From positions 1 to 20,747 of the forward strand of contig DATKGL010000019.1 of NCBI GenBank assembly GCA_035510795.1: a DNA stretch of 20,747 nt, given 5' to 3'. The notes under the pieces are model-generated. The model was not told the origin of the DNA and did no database searches. It saw nothing but the letters and a program-made list of their open reading frames with translations. Within the stretch, counting starts at the first letter, position 1, and the number at the start of each line of letters is the position of its first letter. Both the position numbers and the translations under genes were made by a program. This document shows, piece by piece, positions 14,247 to 20,747 of the stretch. The stretch is from DATKGL01 sp035510795. Its GTDB lineage: Bacteria; Patescibacteriota; Saccharimonadia; Saccharimonadales; UBA4665.

Positions 14247-14272
14247 TGACTGGAATATCGCTTTGTTATAAT
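14246..14272 (+). promoter_or_regulatory. recA promoter
   Basis: TTGACT (14246-14251) precedes TATAAT (14267-14272) by 15 nt. The short spacer is offset by an extended -10 (TGT immediately before TATAAT). The start point near 14280 leaves a leader of about 36 nt containing GGAGGAGG. Confidence 0.7.
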
Positions 14273-14315
14273 CTTGGTATACCGTAGATAAAGATATGCG
14301 GAGGAGGAAAAAACG

Positions 14316-15323
14316 ATGGCTGATACGTCTAAGAGTGAGAGCGGAAAGTCCAAAGCGCTGGGACTAGCCCTTGAAACAATTGAAAAACAATTTGGCAAAG
14401 GTTCGATTATGAAACTTGGCAGCTCGACCATTACGCAGGTAGAAACGGTTCCGACCGGCAGCGTATCACTGGATCTTGCGCTTGGCGGCGGTTTGCCCAA
14501 GGGCCGGGTAGTCGAGATTTACGGACCAGAATCAAGCGGTAAAACCACTGTCGCCCTGCACGCCATTGCTGAAGTCCAGCGCCACGGCGGCACGGCTGCT
14601 TTTATCGACGCCGAGCACGCCCTTGATCCGGCATACGCCAAGAGAATCGGAGTTGATGTCGATAACCTGTTACTCAGCCAGCCTGACAACGGCGAACAGG
14701 CGCTGGAAATAACTGAAACCCTAGTCCGCTCTAATGCCGTAGATATTATAGTTATCGATTCCGTGGCGGCGTTAGTGCCAAGAGCTGAAATTGAAGGTGA
14801 TATGGGAGATTCCCTGCCCGGTCTCCAGGCAAGATTAATGAGCCAGGCTCTACGCAAACTAACCGGCGTGATATCCAGGTCGAAAACGACTGTTGTCTTT
14901 ATAAATCAGATCCGCATGAAAATCGGCATAATGTTCGGCAACCCGGAGACAACAAGCGGCGGCAACGCTCTTAAATTTTATGCGTCAGTTCGTATGGATA
15001 TCCGCCGGATTTCACAAATAAAACAGGGTGAGAGGATGATCGGCAATCACGTCCGGGTAAAAATCGTCAAAAACAAAATCGCGCCTCCGTTTCGAGAAGC
15101 CGAGTTTGACATCATGTTTAATGAAGGTATCAGCAAGCAGGGTGACCTTATAGATTTAGCAACCACTCGCAATATCGTCGAAAAATCCGGAGCCTGGTTT
15201 AACTACAAAGGCGAAAAGATCGGCCAGGGCCGCGAAGCCGCCAAACAATTCCTAAGAGACAATCCTAAAGTTATGGCAGAAATAGAAAAAACTGTCCGCG
15301 AACAGCACGCTAAAGAAGCATAG
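14316..15323 (+). CDS. recA: Recombinase RecA
   Basis: The strand-exchange protein of homologous recombination and SOS activation, forming filaments on single-stranded DNA. It has 335 residues, normal length, with no intein. Walker A is GPESSGKTT (70-78), Walker B the VIIVIDSVAAL strand (about 139-149), followed by the L1 region (PRAEIEGDMGDS) and the L2 region (IGIMFGNPETTSGGNALKF). The start is fixed by a strong GGAGGAGG site 7 nt before ATG 14316. It is followed 20 nt later by recX, its usual modulator. The strong ribosome site and consensus promoter contrast with the leaderless genes nearby, which suggests high expression. Confidence 0.99.
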   Translation: MADTSKSESGKSKALGLALETIEKQFGKGSIMKLGSSTITQVETVPTGSVSLDLALGGGLPKGRVVEIYGPESSGKTTVALHAIAEVQRHGGTAAFIDAEHALDPAYAKRIGVDVDNLLLSQPDNGEQALEITETLVRSNAVDIIVIDSVAALVPRAEIEGDMGDSLPGLQARLMSQALRKLTGVISRSKTTVVFINQIRMKIGIMFGNPETTSGGNALKFYASVRMDIRRISQIKQGERMIGNHVRVKIVKNKIAPPFREAEFDIMFNEGISKQGDLIDLATTRNIVEKSGAWFNYKGEKIGQGREAAKQFLRDNPKVMAEIEKTVREQHAKEA

Positions 15324-15343
15324 ATACTGGTTGACACATAGCT

Positions 15344-15964
15344 ATGAAAATCACGGCTATCAAACCACAGCTTAAAAAAAGCGACCGGGTATCTATTTTT
15401 GTTGACGGCGAATATAGTTTCAGCCTCAGCCAATCTGAAATGCTCAGGCAACAACTCAGCCCCAACCAGAACATTGACAAGACTAGGCTAAGACAACTTA
15501 TTAAACTATCTTCTGAAGACAAAGCCTACATAAATACTCTCCGCTATGTTTCATTGCGTCCACGCAGCGAGTGGGAAGTCAAAACATATTTAGACCGAAA
15601 AAAGTTTAAACAAGAAACAGTCGAACTAATACTTAACAAGTTAAGCAATTTGGGACTGATCAACGACCCGGCTTTCGCCAAATCTTGGATTGAGAACCGT
15701 CAGCTGCTAAAACCAAGAAGCTCCCGGCTGCTCAAACAAGAACTCCGGAAAAAAAATATAGCAAAAGAAGTCATCGATTCCGCACTATCAGCTCAACCAA
15801 TCGACGAGACTGCCAATATAATCAGGATTGTCGAGAATAAACGAAAACAGCCCAAGTACCGTGACGATCAGAAAATCATTCAATATCTAGCCCGTCAGGG
15901 TTTCAATTACGGAGATATTAAAACGGCTTTAAGTAGTCTGAACAGCAGCCGGAGCTCTGACTGA
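15344..15964 (+). CDS. recX: Regulatory protein RecX
   Basis: RecX binds inside the groove of RecA filaments and limits their activity. The 206-residue protein has the three-helix repeats of the family: the motif YVSLRPRSEWEVKTYL (residues 68-83), then LINDPAFAKSWIENR (about 104-118), the conserved core of RecX, and LLKQELRKKNI (about 129-139). The first about 60 residues form an N-terminal beta extension (VSIFVDGEYSFSLS) as in Firmicutes-type RecX. It lies 20 nt after recA and is very probably cotranscribed with it. Its last 36 nt overlap the 3' end of the convergent PRC-barrel gene. Confidence 0.93.
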   Translation: MKITAIKPQLKKSDRVSIFVDGEYSFSLSQSEMLRQQLSPNQNIDKTRLRQLIKLSSEDKAYINTLRYVSLRPRSEWEVKTYLDRKKFKQETVELILNKLSNLGLINDPAFAKSWIENRQLLKPRSSRLLKQELRKKNIAKEVIDSALSAQPIDETANIIRIVENKRKQPKYRDDQKIIQYLARQGFNYGDIKTALSSLNSSRSSD

Positions 15965-16456
15965 GGTAGGCTGGAGCAACTCATTGATGATTATCTGAGA
16001 ACTGGTAATCTCCGTTATTTGTGAGCGGTCAACGCTCAGTGACCCGCCGTTTAGGTTTTTGTAAATCGGCTGGCTGACATAAAGTTTCTGGATGTAAAGC
16101 GTTTCCATTTCCGTTGCAAAATCCATAACTTTGCCGACTTTTTGCTTGCTGACAGTCACGACCTGTTTACCGATGAGATTGAAATTAAGCTGCATCAGAT
16201 CTTTTAGCCTGATTAATTCGCTCGGGTCTGTCAGGGCGTCACGGTCATTTACGATAATTCCCTGCGGCAAAATTTCGCGGATGTCCTGATAGAGCAAAAC
16301 CTTATCAGTTTTTTTATCAAATCGGTCCCGGCAATAAAAACCTTCGATTTTCAGATTATTAGGATTAATGATCGGCGTGAGAGTATGGCCGATGGTTGCA
16401 CTTGCCCGCAAGGATAAAATTGGCCGGTTTAGAAGGAGTTGGCTGAGTTGTAACAT
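15929..16456 (-). CDS. PRC-barrel domain protein
   Basis: A 175-residue soluble protein with two PRC-barrel-like halves. The first (about 1-80) begins LSQLLLNRPILSLRASATIG, a classic opening strand set. The second (about 88-165) contains NLIGKQVVTVSKQKVGKVMDF and closes with DRSQITEITSSQIII. PRC barrels act in RNA processing (RimM), in photosystem assembly and as small-molecule or protein docking modules; no catalytic residues are expected. The promoter TATACT lies exactly 6 nt before the ATG, so the mRNA seems leaderless. It diverges from tsaE and its 3' end overlaps recX by 36 nt, making antisense RNA likely there. The exact function is unknown. Confidence 0.82.
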   Translation of the reverse strand: MLQLSQLLLNRPILSLRASATIGHTLTPIINPNNLKIEGFYCRDRFDKKTDKVLLYQDIREILPQGIIVNDRDALTDPSELIRLKDLMQLNFNLIGKQVVTVSKQKVGKVMDFATEMETLYIQKLYVSQPIYKNLNGGSLSVDRSQITEITSSQIIINELLQPTSVRAPAAVQTT

Positions 16457-16462
16457 ATACTT

Positions 16463-16468
16463 AGTATA
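16463..16468 (-). promoter_or_regulatory. -10 box of the PRC-barrel gene
   Basis: TATACT on the minus strand ends 6 nt before the ATG at 16456. This matches the racemase and Nudix genes. No good -35 is present; the GC-rich inverted repeat lies in that space. Confidence 0.55.
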
Positions 16469-16501
16469 GCGCGACCAGCTATAGCGGGACCACTGGTGCG
16501 C
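16469..16501. promoter_or_regulatory. Inverted repeat between PRC-barrel and tsaE promoters
   Basis: GCGC-GA-CCAG (16469-16478) faces CTGG-T-GCGC (16493-16501) across 14 nt, an imperfect inverted repeat with one extra base in the left arm. It fills the space between the minus-strand -10 (16463-16468) and the plus-strand -10 (16505-16510), where a regulator could block or activate both promoters. Confidence 0.45.
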
Positions 16502-16510
16502 TGTTAAAAT
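16502..16510 (+). promoter_or_regulatory. Extended -10 promoter of tsaE
   Basis: TGTTAAAAT (TG at 16502-16503, TAAAAT at 16505-16510) ends 14 nt before ATG 16525, giving a leader of about 7-8 nt without a Shine-Dalgarno. Confidence 0.45.
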
Positions 16511-16524
16511 GGAAAAATCACCCT

Positions 16525-17013
16525 ATGAGGAAAAAGTCTGTCACCAAGTTAGCTTCAAGCAGCCAGAAAGACACTGAGCAAATTGCTTATTTTGTCAGTC
16601 ACAATCTTAAAGGCGGCGAGGTGTTTGAGTTAGTCGGCGATTTAGGCAGCGGCAAGACGGCTTTCGTCAGGGGTCTGGCAAAAGGTCTTGGCAGCAATGA
16701 CATCGTTGCCAGTCCGAGTTTCACTTTGTCACGCAAATACGACAGCAATTCACTGACTATCTACCATTTTGATTTTTACAGGCTGAACCAGCCGGGCGTC
16801 GTTGCTCACGAATTAGCTGATACCCTGGACAATCCGAATAATGTAACTCTGGTCGAGTGGGCAGATATCGTCCGGGGAGTATTGCCCAAAAAGCGGCTAA
16901 CGATAAAATTCCGGCATGTCGGCGAGAATGAACGAGAACTCGAATTTAAGTACCCCTCAGATTTAGATTATTTAATGAAAGGTTTGGTGGCAATTGTTAA
17001 TTCTAACCATTAA
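16525..17013 (+). CDS. tsaE: tRNA t6A synthesis ATPase TsaE
   Basis: The ATPase that supports the TsaBD complex in making N6-threonylcarbamoyladenosine at position 37 of ANN-decoding tRNAs. It has 162 residues. The P-loop is GDLGSGKT (38-45), followed by SPSFTLSRKY (about 64-73), the HFDFYRL motif (about 81-87) and VEWAD (about 110-114), all typical. Translation may begin within a few bases of the transcript start. It overlaps tsaB by 20 nt, so the two are coupled. tsaD and tsaC, needed for the same pathway, are not in the window. Confidence 0.95.
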   Translation: MRKKSVTKLASSSQKDTEQIAYFVSHNLKGGEVFELVGDLGSGKTAFVRGLAKGLGSNDIVASPSFTLSRKYDSNSLTIYHFDFYRLNQPGVVAHELADTLDNPNNVTLVEWADIVRGVLPKKRLTIKFRHVGENERELEFKYPSDLDYLMKGLVAIVNSNH

Positions 17014-17386
17014 AACTGATCAGCCGGAAGCCGAGTTGGGACTATTTGAAAATAATAGGCAGATTAACTATATTAAGTGGCCAGCTCACCTTGAACTAGC
17101 TGAAACCATTCATACTCAAATTAAGCAATTGCTCAGCGGTGCGGACAAGAAAATCGATCAAACCGAGGGAGTAGTGTGCTTTGAGGGACCGGGCAGCTAC
17201 ACAGGCCTGAGGATCGGCCTCAGCGTCGGCAATGCTCTAGCTTATTCGCTCAACATCCCAATTGTCGCAACTCGCGGTAAAGACTGGATAAATAAAGGCC
17301 TGAAGCGGCTGGGGAGTAGTGACAATGATGGCATCGTTCTGCCCTATTACGGCGGCAAAATCCACGTAAGTTTACCCAAGCACTAA
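16994..17386 (+). CDS. tsaB: tRNA t6A synthesis scaffold TsaB, short form
   Basis: TsaB partners TsaD as a structural scaffold in t6A synthesis. The 130-residue protein corresponds to the N-terminal half of the ASKHA fold with the signature GPGSYTGLRIGLS (about 65-77). Common TsaB proteins have about 220-240 residues; here the chain ends soon after the first lobe, which fits short TsaB forms known from CPR bacteria and does not look like a frameshift. The start is TTG 16994, giving LILTIKTDQP at the N-terminus, the expected first strand; it overlaps the tsaE 3' end. It ends in TAA with no strong terminator after it. Confidence 0.85.
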   Translation: MLILTIKTDQPEAELGLFENNRQINYIKWPAHLELAETIHTQIKQLLSGADKKIDQTEGVVCFEGPGSYTGLRIGLSVGNALAYSLNIPIVATRGKDWINKGLKRLGSSDNDGIVLPYYGGKIHVSLPKH

Positions 17387-17404
17387 ATTTATAACTCAAA
17401 CTTA

Positions 17405-17434
17405 TTGCAGCGAGATATGATTTTGGCGTATAGT
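17405..17434 (+). promoter_or_regulatory. Candidate promoter of rny
   Basis: TTGCAG (17405-17410) and TATAGT (17429-17434) are 18 nt apart. The start point would be near 17441, leaving an untranslated leader of about 130 nt before the RNase Y gene, unlike most genes here. Confidence 0.4.
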
Positions 17435-17573
17435 TTTAAGTGGATTTGCATTATTGAGAGCAGTCCGAGTTAACCAAATTACTAAATTCAATTCGATTTT
17501 CAGATTTATTGGCAGTAGCTAGAGAAGTGATAGCGACGCTGCAGCCATAATCTGCACGATAGAAAGGATACTT

Positions 17574-19088
17574 ATGGATATTTTAACCATAGTTTTTGCT
17601 GTGGTTGGTATAGGCGTCGGCTTTGGCGCTAATTTACTAATAAACCGGCAAAGGATCGGCTCAGCTGCCGAACAAGCAAAAAAAGAAATCGAGAAAGCAA
17701 AACGGGAGTCATCAAAAATCGTCAGTGACGGACGGGAGGAAGCCGGCCGGATTGCCGATGAGGCGCGCAAAGAAGAGCAACAGCGCCGCCGGGAGCTGAA
17801 AGAACTTGAAGAAAGACTCATTCAAAGAGAAGATACTCTGGATAAGAAACTCGACAGTTTAGACAAGCGTAACGAGAGTCTGCGCAAGGGTGAAACAGAA
17901 GTTGAGGAATTAAAAGACGAGATAAGAGCAATTCGGCAAAAACAACAGGAGAAACTTGAGAAGGTTGCCAAGCTAAGTAAAACCGAGGCAGCCGAAAAAC
18001 TCATGCAGATGACCGAACGCGACATAAAAGGCGATCTTACCAACCTTGTTGCAAAATTGCAGGATGAAGCTAAAGAAGATGCCGAAGACAAGGCAGCCAT
18101 GGTAATAGTTGGAGCGATGGAACGAATGGCTGGCGAAGTAACGGCAGAGCGCACTATCGCCTCAGTTAAGTTAGAGGATGAGGAAATGAAAGGCCGGATT
18201 ATCGGCAAGGAAGGCCGCAATATCCAAGCCCTGCAACGCGCTACCGGCGTGGACATTATGGTTGACGATACACCCGGCTATATAGTATTAAGCAGCTTCG
18301 ATCCGGTGCGGCGGGAAATTGCCCGCGAGGCTCTCGAGATGCTCATCAAAGACGGCCGCATCCATCCAGGACGCATTGAAGAAGTAGTCGACAAAGCACA
18401 GAAAAATGTCGAGAAAGAAGTTGTCCGGGCCGGCGAAGATGCTGCCAGAGAAGTCGGTATAATCGGGATTCCCAAAGAAATACTGCATCTGCTTGGTGAA
18501 TTGCGCTTCCGAACCAGCTATGGGCAGAACGTCTTAAAACACAGCGTTGAGATGGCGCACATCGGCGGTATGATTGCCGAAGAACTCGGTGCCGACGTTA
18601 AGACCACAAAGTATGCCGCTCTGACCCACGATATCGGAAAAGCATTGACGCATAAAATGGAGGGTAAACATCACCACATCAGTGGCGAGATGCTAAGAAA
18701 ATACGGGGCTCCGCCGGAAGTAGTTCATGCCGCAGAGGCCCATCATGACGACATCGAGGCAACAACTGTTGAGGCCCTGATCATCCGGGTTGTTGATGCC
18801 ATCAGCGCCGCCCGCCCAGGAGCCAGAAATATATCGGCTGAGAATTTTGTTGAGCGTATGAAAGAATTGGAAAATGTTGCTATCGGTTTTGGCGGCATCG
18901 AAAAGGCCTACGCCATCAGCGCCGGACGCGAAGTCAGAATTTTCGTCCAGCCTCAGCAGATTGACGATCTGGCCGCTATCAAGCTGGCTCGGGATGTAGC
19001 CACTAAAATCGAATCGACAATGCAATATCCGGGCACAATCAAAGTAAATGTGATCCGCGAAACACGGGCCATAGAATTTGCCAAATAA
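17574..19088 (+). CDS. rny: Ribonuclease Y
   Basis: The membrane-anchored endoribonuclease that starts bulk mRNA decay in many monoderm bacteria. It has 504 residues, typical length. An N-terminal membrane helix (about 3-22) is followed by a long charged coiled coil (about 30-195). Next comes a KH RNA-binding domain with GRIIGKEGRN (207-216), and an HD phosphohydrolase domain with His323 in LKHSVE and the metal pair His352-Asp353 in LTHDIGKAL. AAAGGA lies 6 nt before ATG 17574. It is followed by a ymdB-like gene, the same pair as in Bacillus. The long probable leader upstream could carry self-control by RNase Y cleavage, which I infer only from its length. Confidence 0.98.
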   Translation: MDILTIVFAVVGIGVGFGANLLINRQRIGSAAEQAKKEIEKAKRESSKIVSDGREEAGRIADEARKEEQQRRRELKELEERLIQREDTLDKKLDSLDKRNESLRKGETEVEELKDEIRAIRQKQQEKLEKVAKLSKTEAAEKLMQMTERDIKGDLTNLVAKLQDEAKEDAEDKAAMVIVGAMERMAGEVTAERTIASVKLEDEEMKGRIIGKEGRNIQALQRATGVDIMVDDTPGYIVLSSFDPVRREIAREALEMLIKDGRIHPGRIEEVVDKAQKNVEKEVVRAGEDAAREVGIIGIPKEILHLLGELRFRTSYGQNVLKHSVEMAHIGGMIAEELGADVKTTKYAALTHDIGKALTHKMEGKHHHISGEMLRKYGAPPEVVHAAEAHHDDIEATTVEALIIRVVDAISAARPGARNISAENFVERMKELENVAIGFGGIEKAYAISAGREVRIFVQPQQIDDLAAIKLARDVATKIESTMQYPGTIKVNVIRETRAIEFAK

Positions 19089-19113
19089 TTTCAAAGCAAA
19101 GGAGCGATAGACT

Positions 19114-19908
19114 ATGAAAGTCCTCTATGTCGGTGACATTATGGGACGGCCCGGTATTGAGGTTGTTAAGTCTGTTCTGCCGGATATGATAACCAAATAT
19201 AAAACCGACGTAGTTATTGCCCAGGCCGAGAATCTAAGCGACGGAAAGGGCATCACGGTAGCAGATTTTAAAGAGCTCCAGTCTATCGGGGTTGATTTCT
19301 GCACCGGCGGTAACTGGAGTTTGTTCCGAAACGAGATAGTCCCCTACCTGGATAATCCCACCGAACCGGTTATCAGGCCCGCCAACTATCCGAACCCAAC
19401 TCCGGGAAAAGGTTATAAATATTTGCAGACAAAATTCGGACCGATGCTAATAGTCAGCCTGCTAGGCCAGATTATCGGACGTGATGCCGATAAGCCAACA
19501 GATAATCCGCTGCGTACGATCGATAAAATATTAACCTCGGAAAAGATAACAGTTTGCGCTACCATCGTTAATTTTCACGGCGATTATAGCAGCGAGAAAA
19601 GAGTAATCGGTTATTACCTTGACGGACGGGTCAGCGCAGTTATCGGCGACCACTGGCATATACCAACGGCAGACGCGATGCTCCTGCCCAATCACACCGC
19701 CCACATAACCGATGTCGGCATGTGCGGTTCGCTTGATTCTTCCTTGGGCGTAAGTCTGAAATCAATCCTGCCCCGCTGGTATGGTGGAACAGTTACAAAA
19801 AATGTACTAGAAACCGAAGGACAGATGCAGTTTAACGCTGTCCTGATCGACATTGATCCAAAAACCCGCCTGGCTAAGTCGATTAAGCAAATTCGGACAG
19901 TGTTTTAA
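19114..19908 (+). CDS. ymdB: YmdB-family metallophosphoesterase
   Basis: A calcineurin-like metallophosphoesterase of the YmdB family (TIGR00282 type), 264 residues, full length. In Bacillus YmdB hydrolyses cyclic nucleotides such as 2',3'-cAMP and affects RNase Y-linked RNA levels and cell fate. Metal ligands are in place: Asp8 in VGDIMG, Glu39-Asn40 in AENLSDGKGI, Asn67, His155 in NFHGD, and His180 and His182 in GDHWH. The family GNH motif reads Gly-Asn-Trp (66-68), so the residue that serves as general acid in relatives (His68) is Trp here. The remaining signature TADAMLLPNHTAHITDVGM is kept. AAGGAG lies about 10 nt before the ATG. It follows rny by 25 nt and is probably cotranscribed. Reduced or altered activity is possible. 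Confidence 0.92.
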   Translation: MKVLYVGDIMGRPGIEVVKSVLPDMITKYKTDVVIAQAENLSDGKGITVADFKELQSIGVDFCTGGNWSLFRNEIVPYLDNPTEPVIRPANYPNPTPGKGYKYLQTKFGPMLIVSLLGQIIGRDADKPTDNPLRTIDKILTSEKITVCATIVNFHGDYSSEKRVIGYYLDGRVSAVIGDHWHIPTADAMLLPNHTAHITDVGMCGSLDSSLGVSLKSILPRWYGGTVTKNVLETEGQMQFNAVLIDIDPKTRLAKSIKQIRTVF

Positions 19909-19934
19909 GCCTGGACTCACGAAAAGCTCCAGGC
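19909..19934 (+). terminator. Hairpin after ymdB
   Basis: GCCTGGA (19909-19915) pairs with TCCAGGC (19928-19934) over a 12-nt loop, starting right after the TAA stop. No clear T run follows, so it is a weak terminator or a 3' end stabilizer. Confidence 0.45.
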
Positions 19935-19944
19935 GCAATATAGT

Positions 19945-19973
19945 TTGTTTAACTAATTTAAGTAGTTTATAAT
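19945..19973 (+). promoter_or_regulatory. tRNA-Pro promoter
   Basis: TTGTTT (19945-19950) and consensus TATAAT (19968-19973) are 17 nt apart. The start point near 19980 is about 10 nt before the mature tRNA. Confidence 0.75.
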
Positions 19974-19989
19974 CACCTCTGTTATTTTA

Positions 19990-20066
19990 CGGGGTGTGGC
20001 GCAGTTGGCTAGCGCGCAGCGTTCGGGACGCTGAGGCCGGAGGTTCGAGTCCTCTCACCCCGACCA
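19990..20066 (+). tRNA. tRNA-Pro (anticodon CGG)
   Basis: A 77-nt cloverleaf can be drawn by hand. The acceptor stem CGGGGTG pairs with CACCCCG, the D stem is GCGC/GCGC, the anticodon stem CAGCG/CGCTG carries loop TTCGGGA, and the T loop is TTCGAGT. Loop positions 34-36 read CGG, which decodes CCG proline. The discriminator is A and the CCA end is encoded in the gene. Confidence 0.95.
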
Positions 20067-20082
20067 TGTTTGCAGATTAGAG

Positions 20083-20088
20083 TATAAT
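20083..20088 (+). promoter_or_regulatory. -10 box before the terminal membrane-protein gene
   Basis: Consensus TATAAT ends 8 nt before ATG 20097, as at ruvB. The -35 position would fall in the tRNA 3' end and is not recognisable; read-through from the tRNA promoter is an alternative. Confidence 0.4.
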
Positions 20089-20096
20089 AATTACCT

Positions 20097-20747
20097 ATGA
20101 ATGGAATGCTGTTCGCAGCATCAGGCACAGCCGCTCTACTACTTATAGGCGAATGGTTGTGGCGAAAAAAAATAACCAAAGGTGAAATAGCCCGTAAGTT
20201 TGTTCATATTACTGCGGCAACTTTCGCAGCTTTTTGGCCTTTGTTTATGAACCGTAATGACATCGTAATTCTAAGCCTTTTATTTGTTGCCGCACTTGTC
20301 GTTATCAAAAAATTACATATATTTAATTCGCTACACAGCGTACAGCGGGCAACTTACGGCGAGATATGGTATGCCATAAGTATAGGTGTAATCGCACTAG
20401 TGTTTAAGGATGATGTGATTTATGCCATTGCCATTTTGCATCTGGCTTTGGCAGATGGTTTTGCAGCAGTGATTGGGGCAGGATTAGCTAAAAGGGCCAG
20501 GAATTTTAGATTCAGAGGTTGCCGAAAAAGCATTGCCGGTACGCTTACTTTTTTAATAATTTCATTTGCGCTGAATTTAAGCTACTGGGCATTTGCTACT
20601 CACTATCCAATAAATAATAGTGGTATATATTTATCACCTATTTTGTATAGTTTGTTATCTGCCGCCCTGCTGGCCGGTACGGAAATATCTGCGCCAAAGG
20701 GCAGTGATAATGTTATAGTGCCGCTACTGGCCGGTGGATTGCTGTGG
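20097..20747 (+). CDS. Dolichol/phytol kinase-like membrane protein (partial, 3' end outside window)
   Basis: The open frame runs from ATG 20097 to the window edge, 217 codons without a stop. The product has several hydrophobic helices and the motifs of CTP-dependent polyprenol or phytol kinases (SEC59/VTE5 type), which are related to CDP-diglyceride synthases. These are RKFVHI (about 33-38), TYGEIWY (about 86-92), the LADGFAAVIG stretch (about 118-127), KSIAGTL (about 143-149) and a late EISAPKGSDNVIVP segment (about 195-208). The Asp in ADG and the Lys-Ser pair are typical of the family. It would act in the membrane on an isoprenoid or lipid alcohol; possible roles include polyprenyl phosphate or isoprenoid recycling. 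The substrate is not predictable, and the C-terminus is not seen. Confidence 0.8.
   Translation, partial: MNGMLFAASGTAALLLIGEWLWRKKITKGEIARKFVHITAATFAAFWPLFMNRNDIVILSLLFVAALVVIKKLHIFNSLHSVQRATYGEIWYAISIGVIALVFKDDVIYAIAILHLALADGFAAVIGAGLAKRARNFRFRGCRKSIAGTLTFLIISFALNLSYWAFATHYPINNSGIYLSPILYSLLSAALLAGTEISAPKGSDNVIVPLLAGGLLW

Noticed and set aside
15331..15336. TTGACA before recX as a separate promoter
   Set aside because: No -10 box lies 16-18 nt downstream; recX lies 20 nt after recA and is best read as cotranscribed.
1..20747. Alternative genetic code with TGA read as an amino acid (as in Gracilibacteria)
   Set aside because: TGA ends yebC exactly at the ruvC start and ends the gene at 4040 at a terminator, so TGA is a stop here.
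1..20747. CRISPR array, insertion sequence or transposase
   Set aside because: No regularly spaced direct repeats and no transposase or integrase reading frame were seen in either strand.

Overview
The window looks like a chromosome segment of a streamlined monoderm bacterium of the Candidate Phyla Radiation, most likely Candidatus Saccharibacteria (Patescibacteria). The grounds are compact genes, a very short TsaB, a replication-relaxation family protein, an LCP-type cell-wall ligase, and the housekeeping blocks yebC-ruvC-ruvA-ruvB, recA-recX and rny-ymdB. The standard code is used: TGA ends yebC and the gene at 4040. The lineage is an inference from gene content; no 16S gene is present.

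Region 1-2900 is AT-rich, loosely packed and accessory in character. It holds an Asp/Glu racemase-family protein, a small orphan on the minus strand, a replication-relaxation protein cut short at its C-terminus, and a complete heliorhodopsin with its retinal lysine and counterion glutamate. A diverged repeat of about 30-45 nt lies before the racemase and just after the racemase and heliorhodopsin stop codons. Region 2900-4530 carries small single-gene units: a two-helix membrane protein, a small acidic orphan, a Nudix hydrolase and a putative zinc-binding orphan.

Region 4680-9880 is envelope related. An LCP protein converges on yvcK, and a tight leftward operon encodes a MacB-like permease, its ATPase and a membrane-anchored secreted protein. 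Region 10030-15970 is the recombination block: yebC-ruvC-ruvA as an overlapping operon, ruvB close behind, then recA-recX. A GspE/PilB-like protein that has lost its Walker A and Walker B motifs is divergent from recA. Region 15930-17390 has a PRC-barrel protein divergent from tsaE-tsaB (tRNA t6A synthesis). Region 17400-19910 has RNase Y and a YmdB-family phosphodiesterase. A tRNA-Pro(CGG) and the start of a dolichol/phytol-kinase-like membrane protein close the window.

Two themes recur. Many genes have a -10 hexamer 4-8 nt (most often 6 nt) before the start codon, implying leaderless transcripts, while yebC, recA, rny and ymdB keep strong Shine-Dalgarno sites. Two divergent intergenic regions (14199-14315 and 16457-16524) hold inverted repeats placed like operators. 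The points most worth a second look are the heliorhodopsin, the pseudo-ATPase facing recA, the leaderless promoters, the gene-end repeat, and the YmdB with Trp in place of the conserved active-site His.
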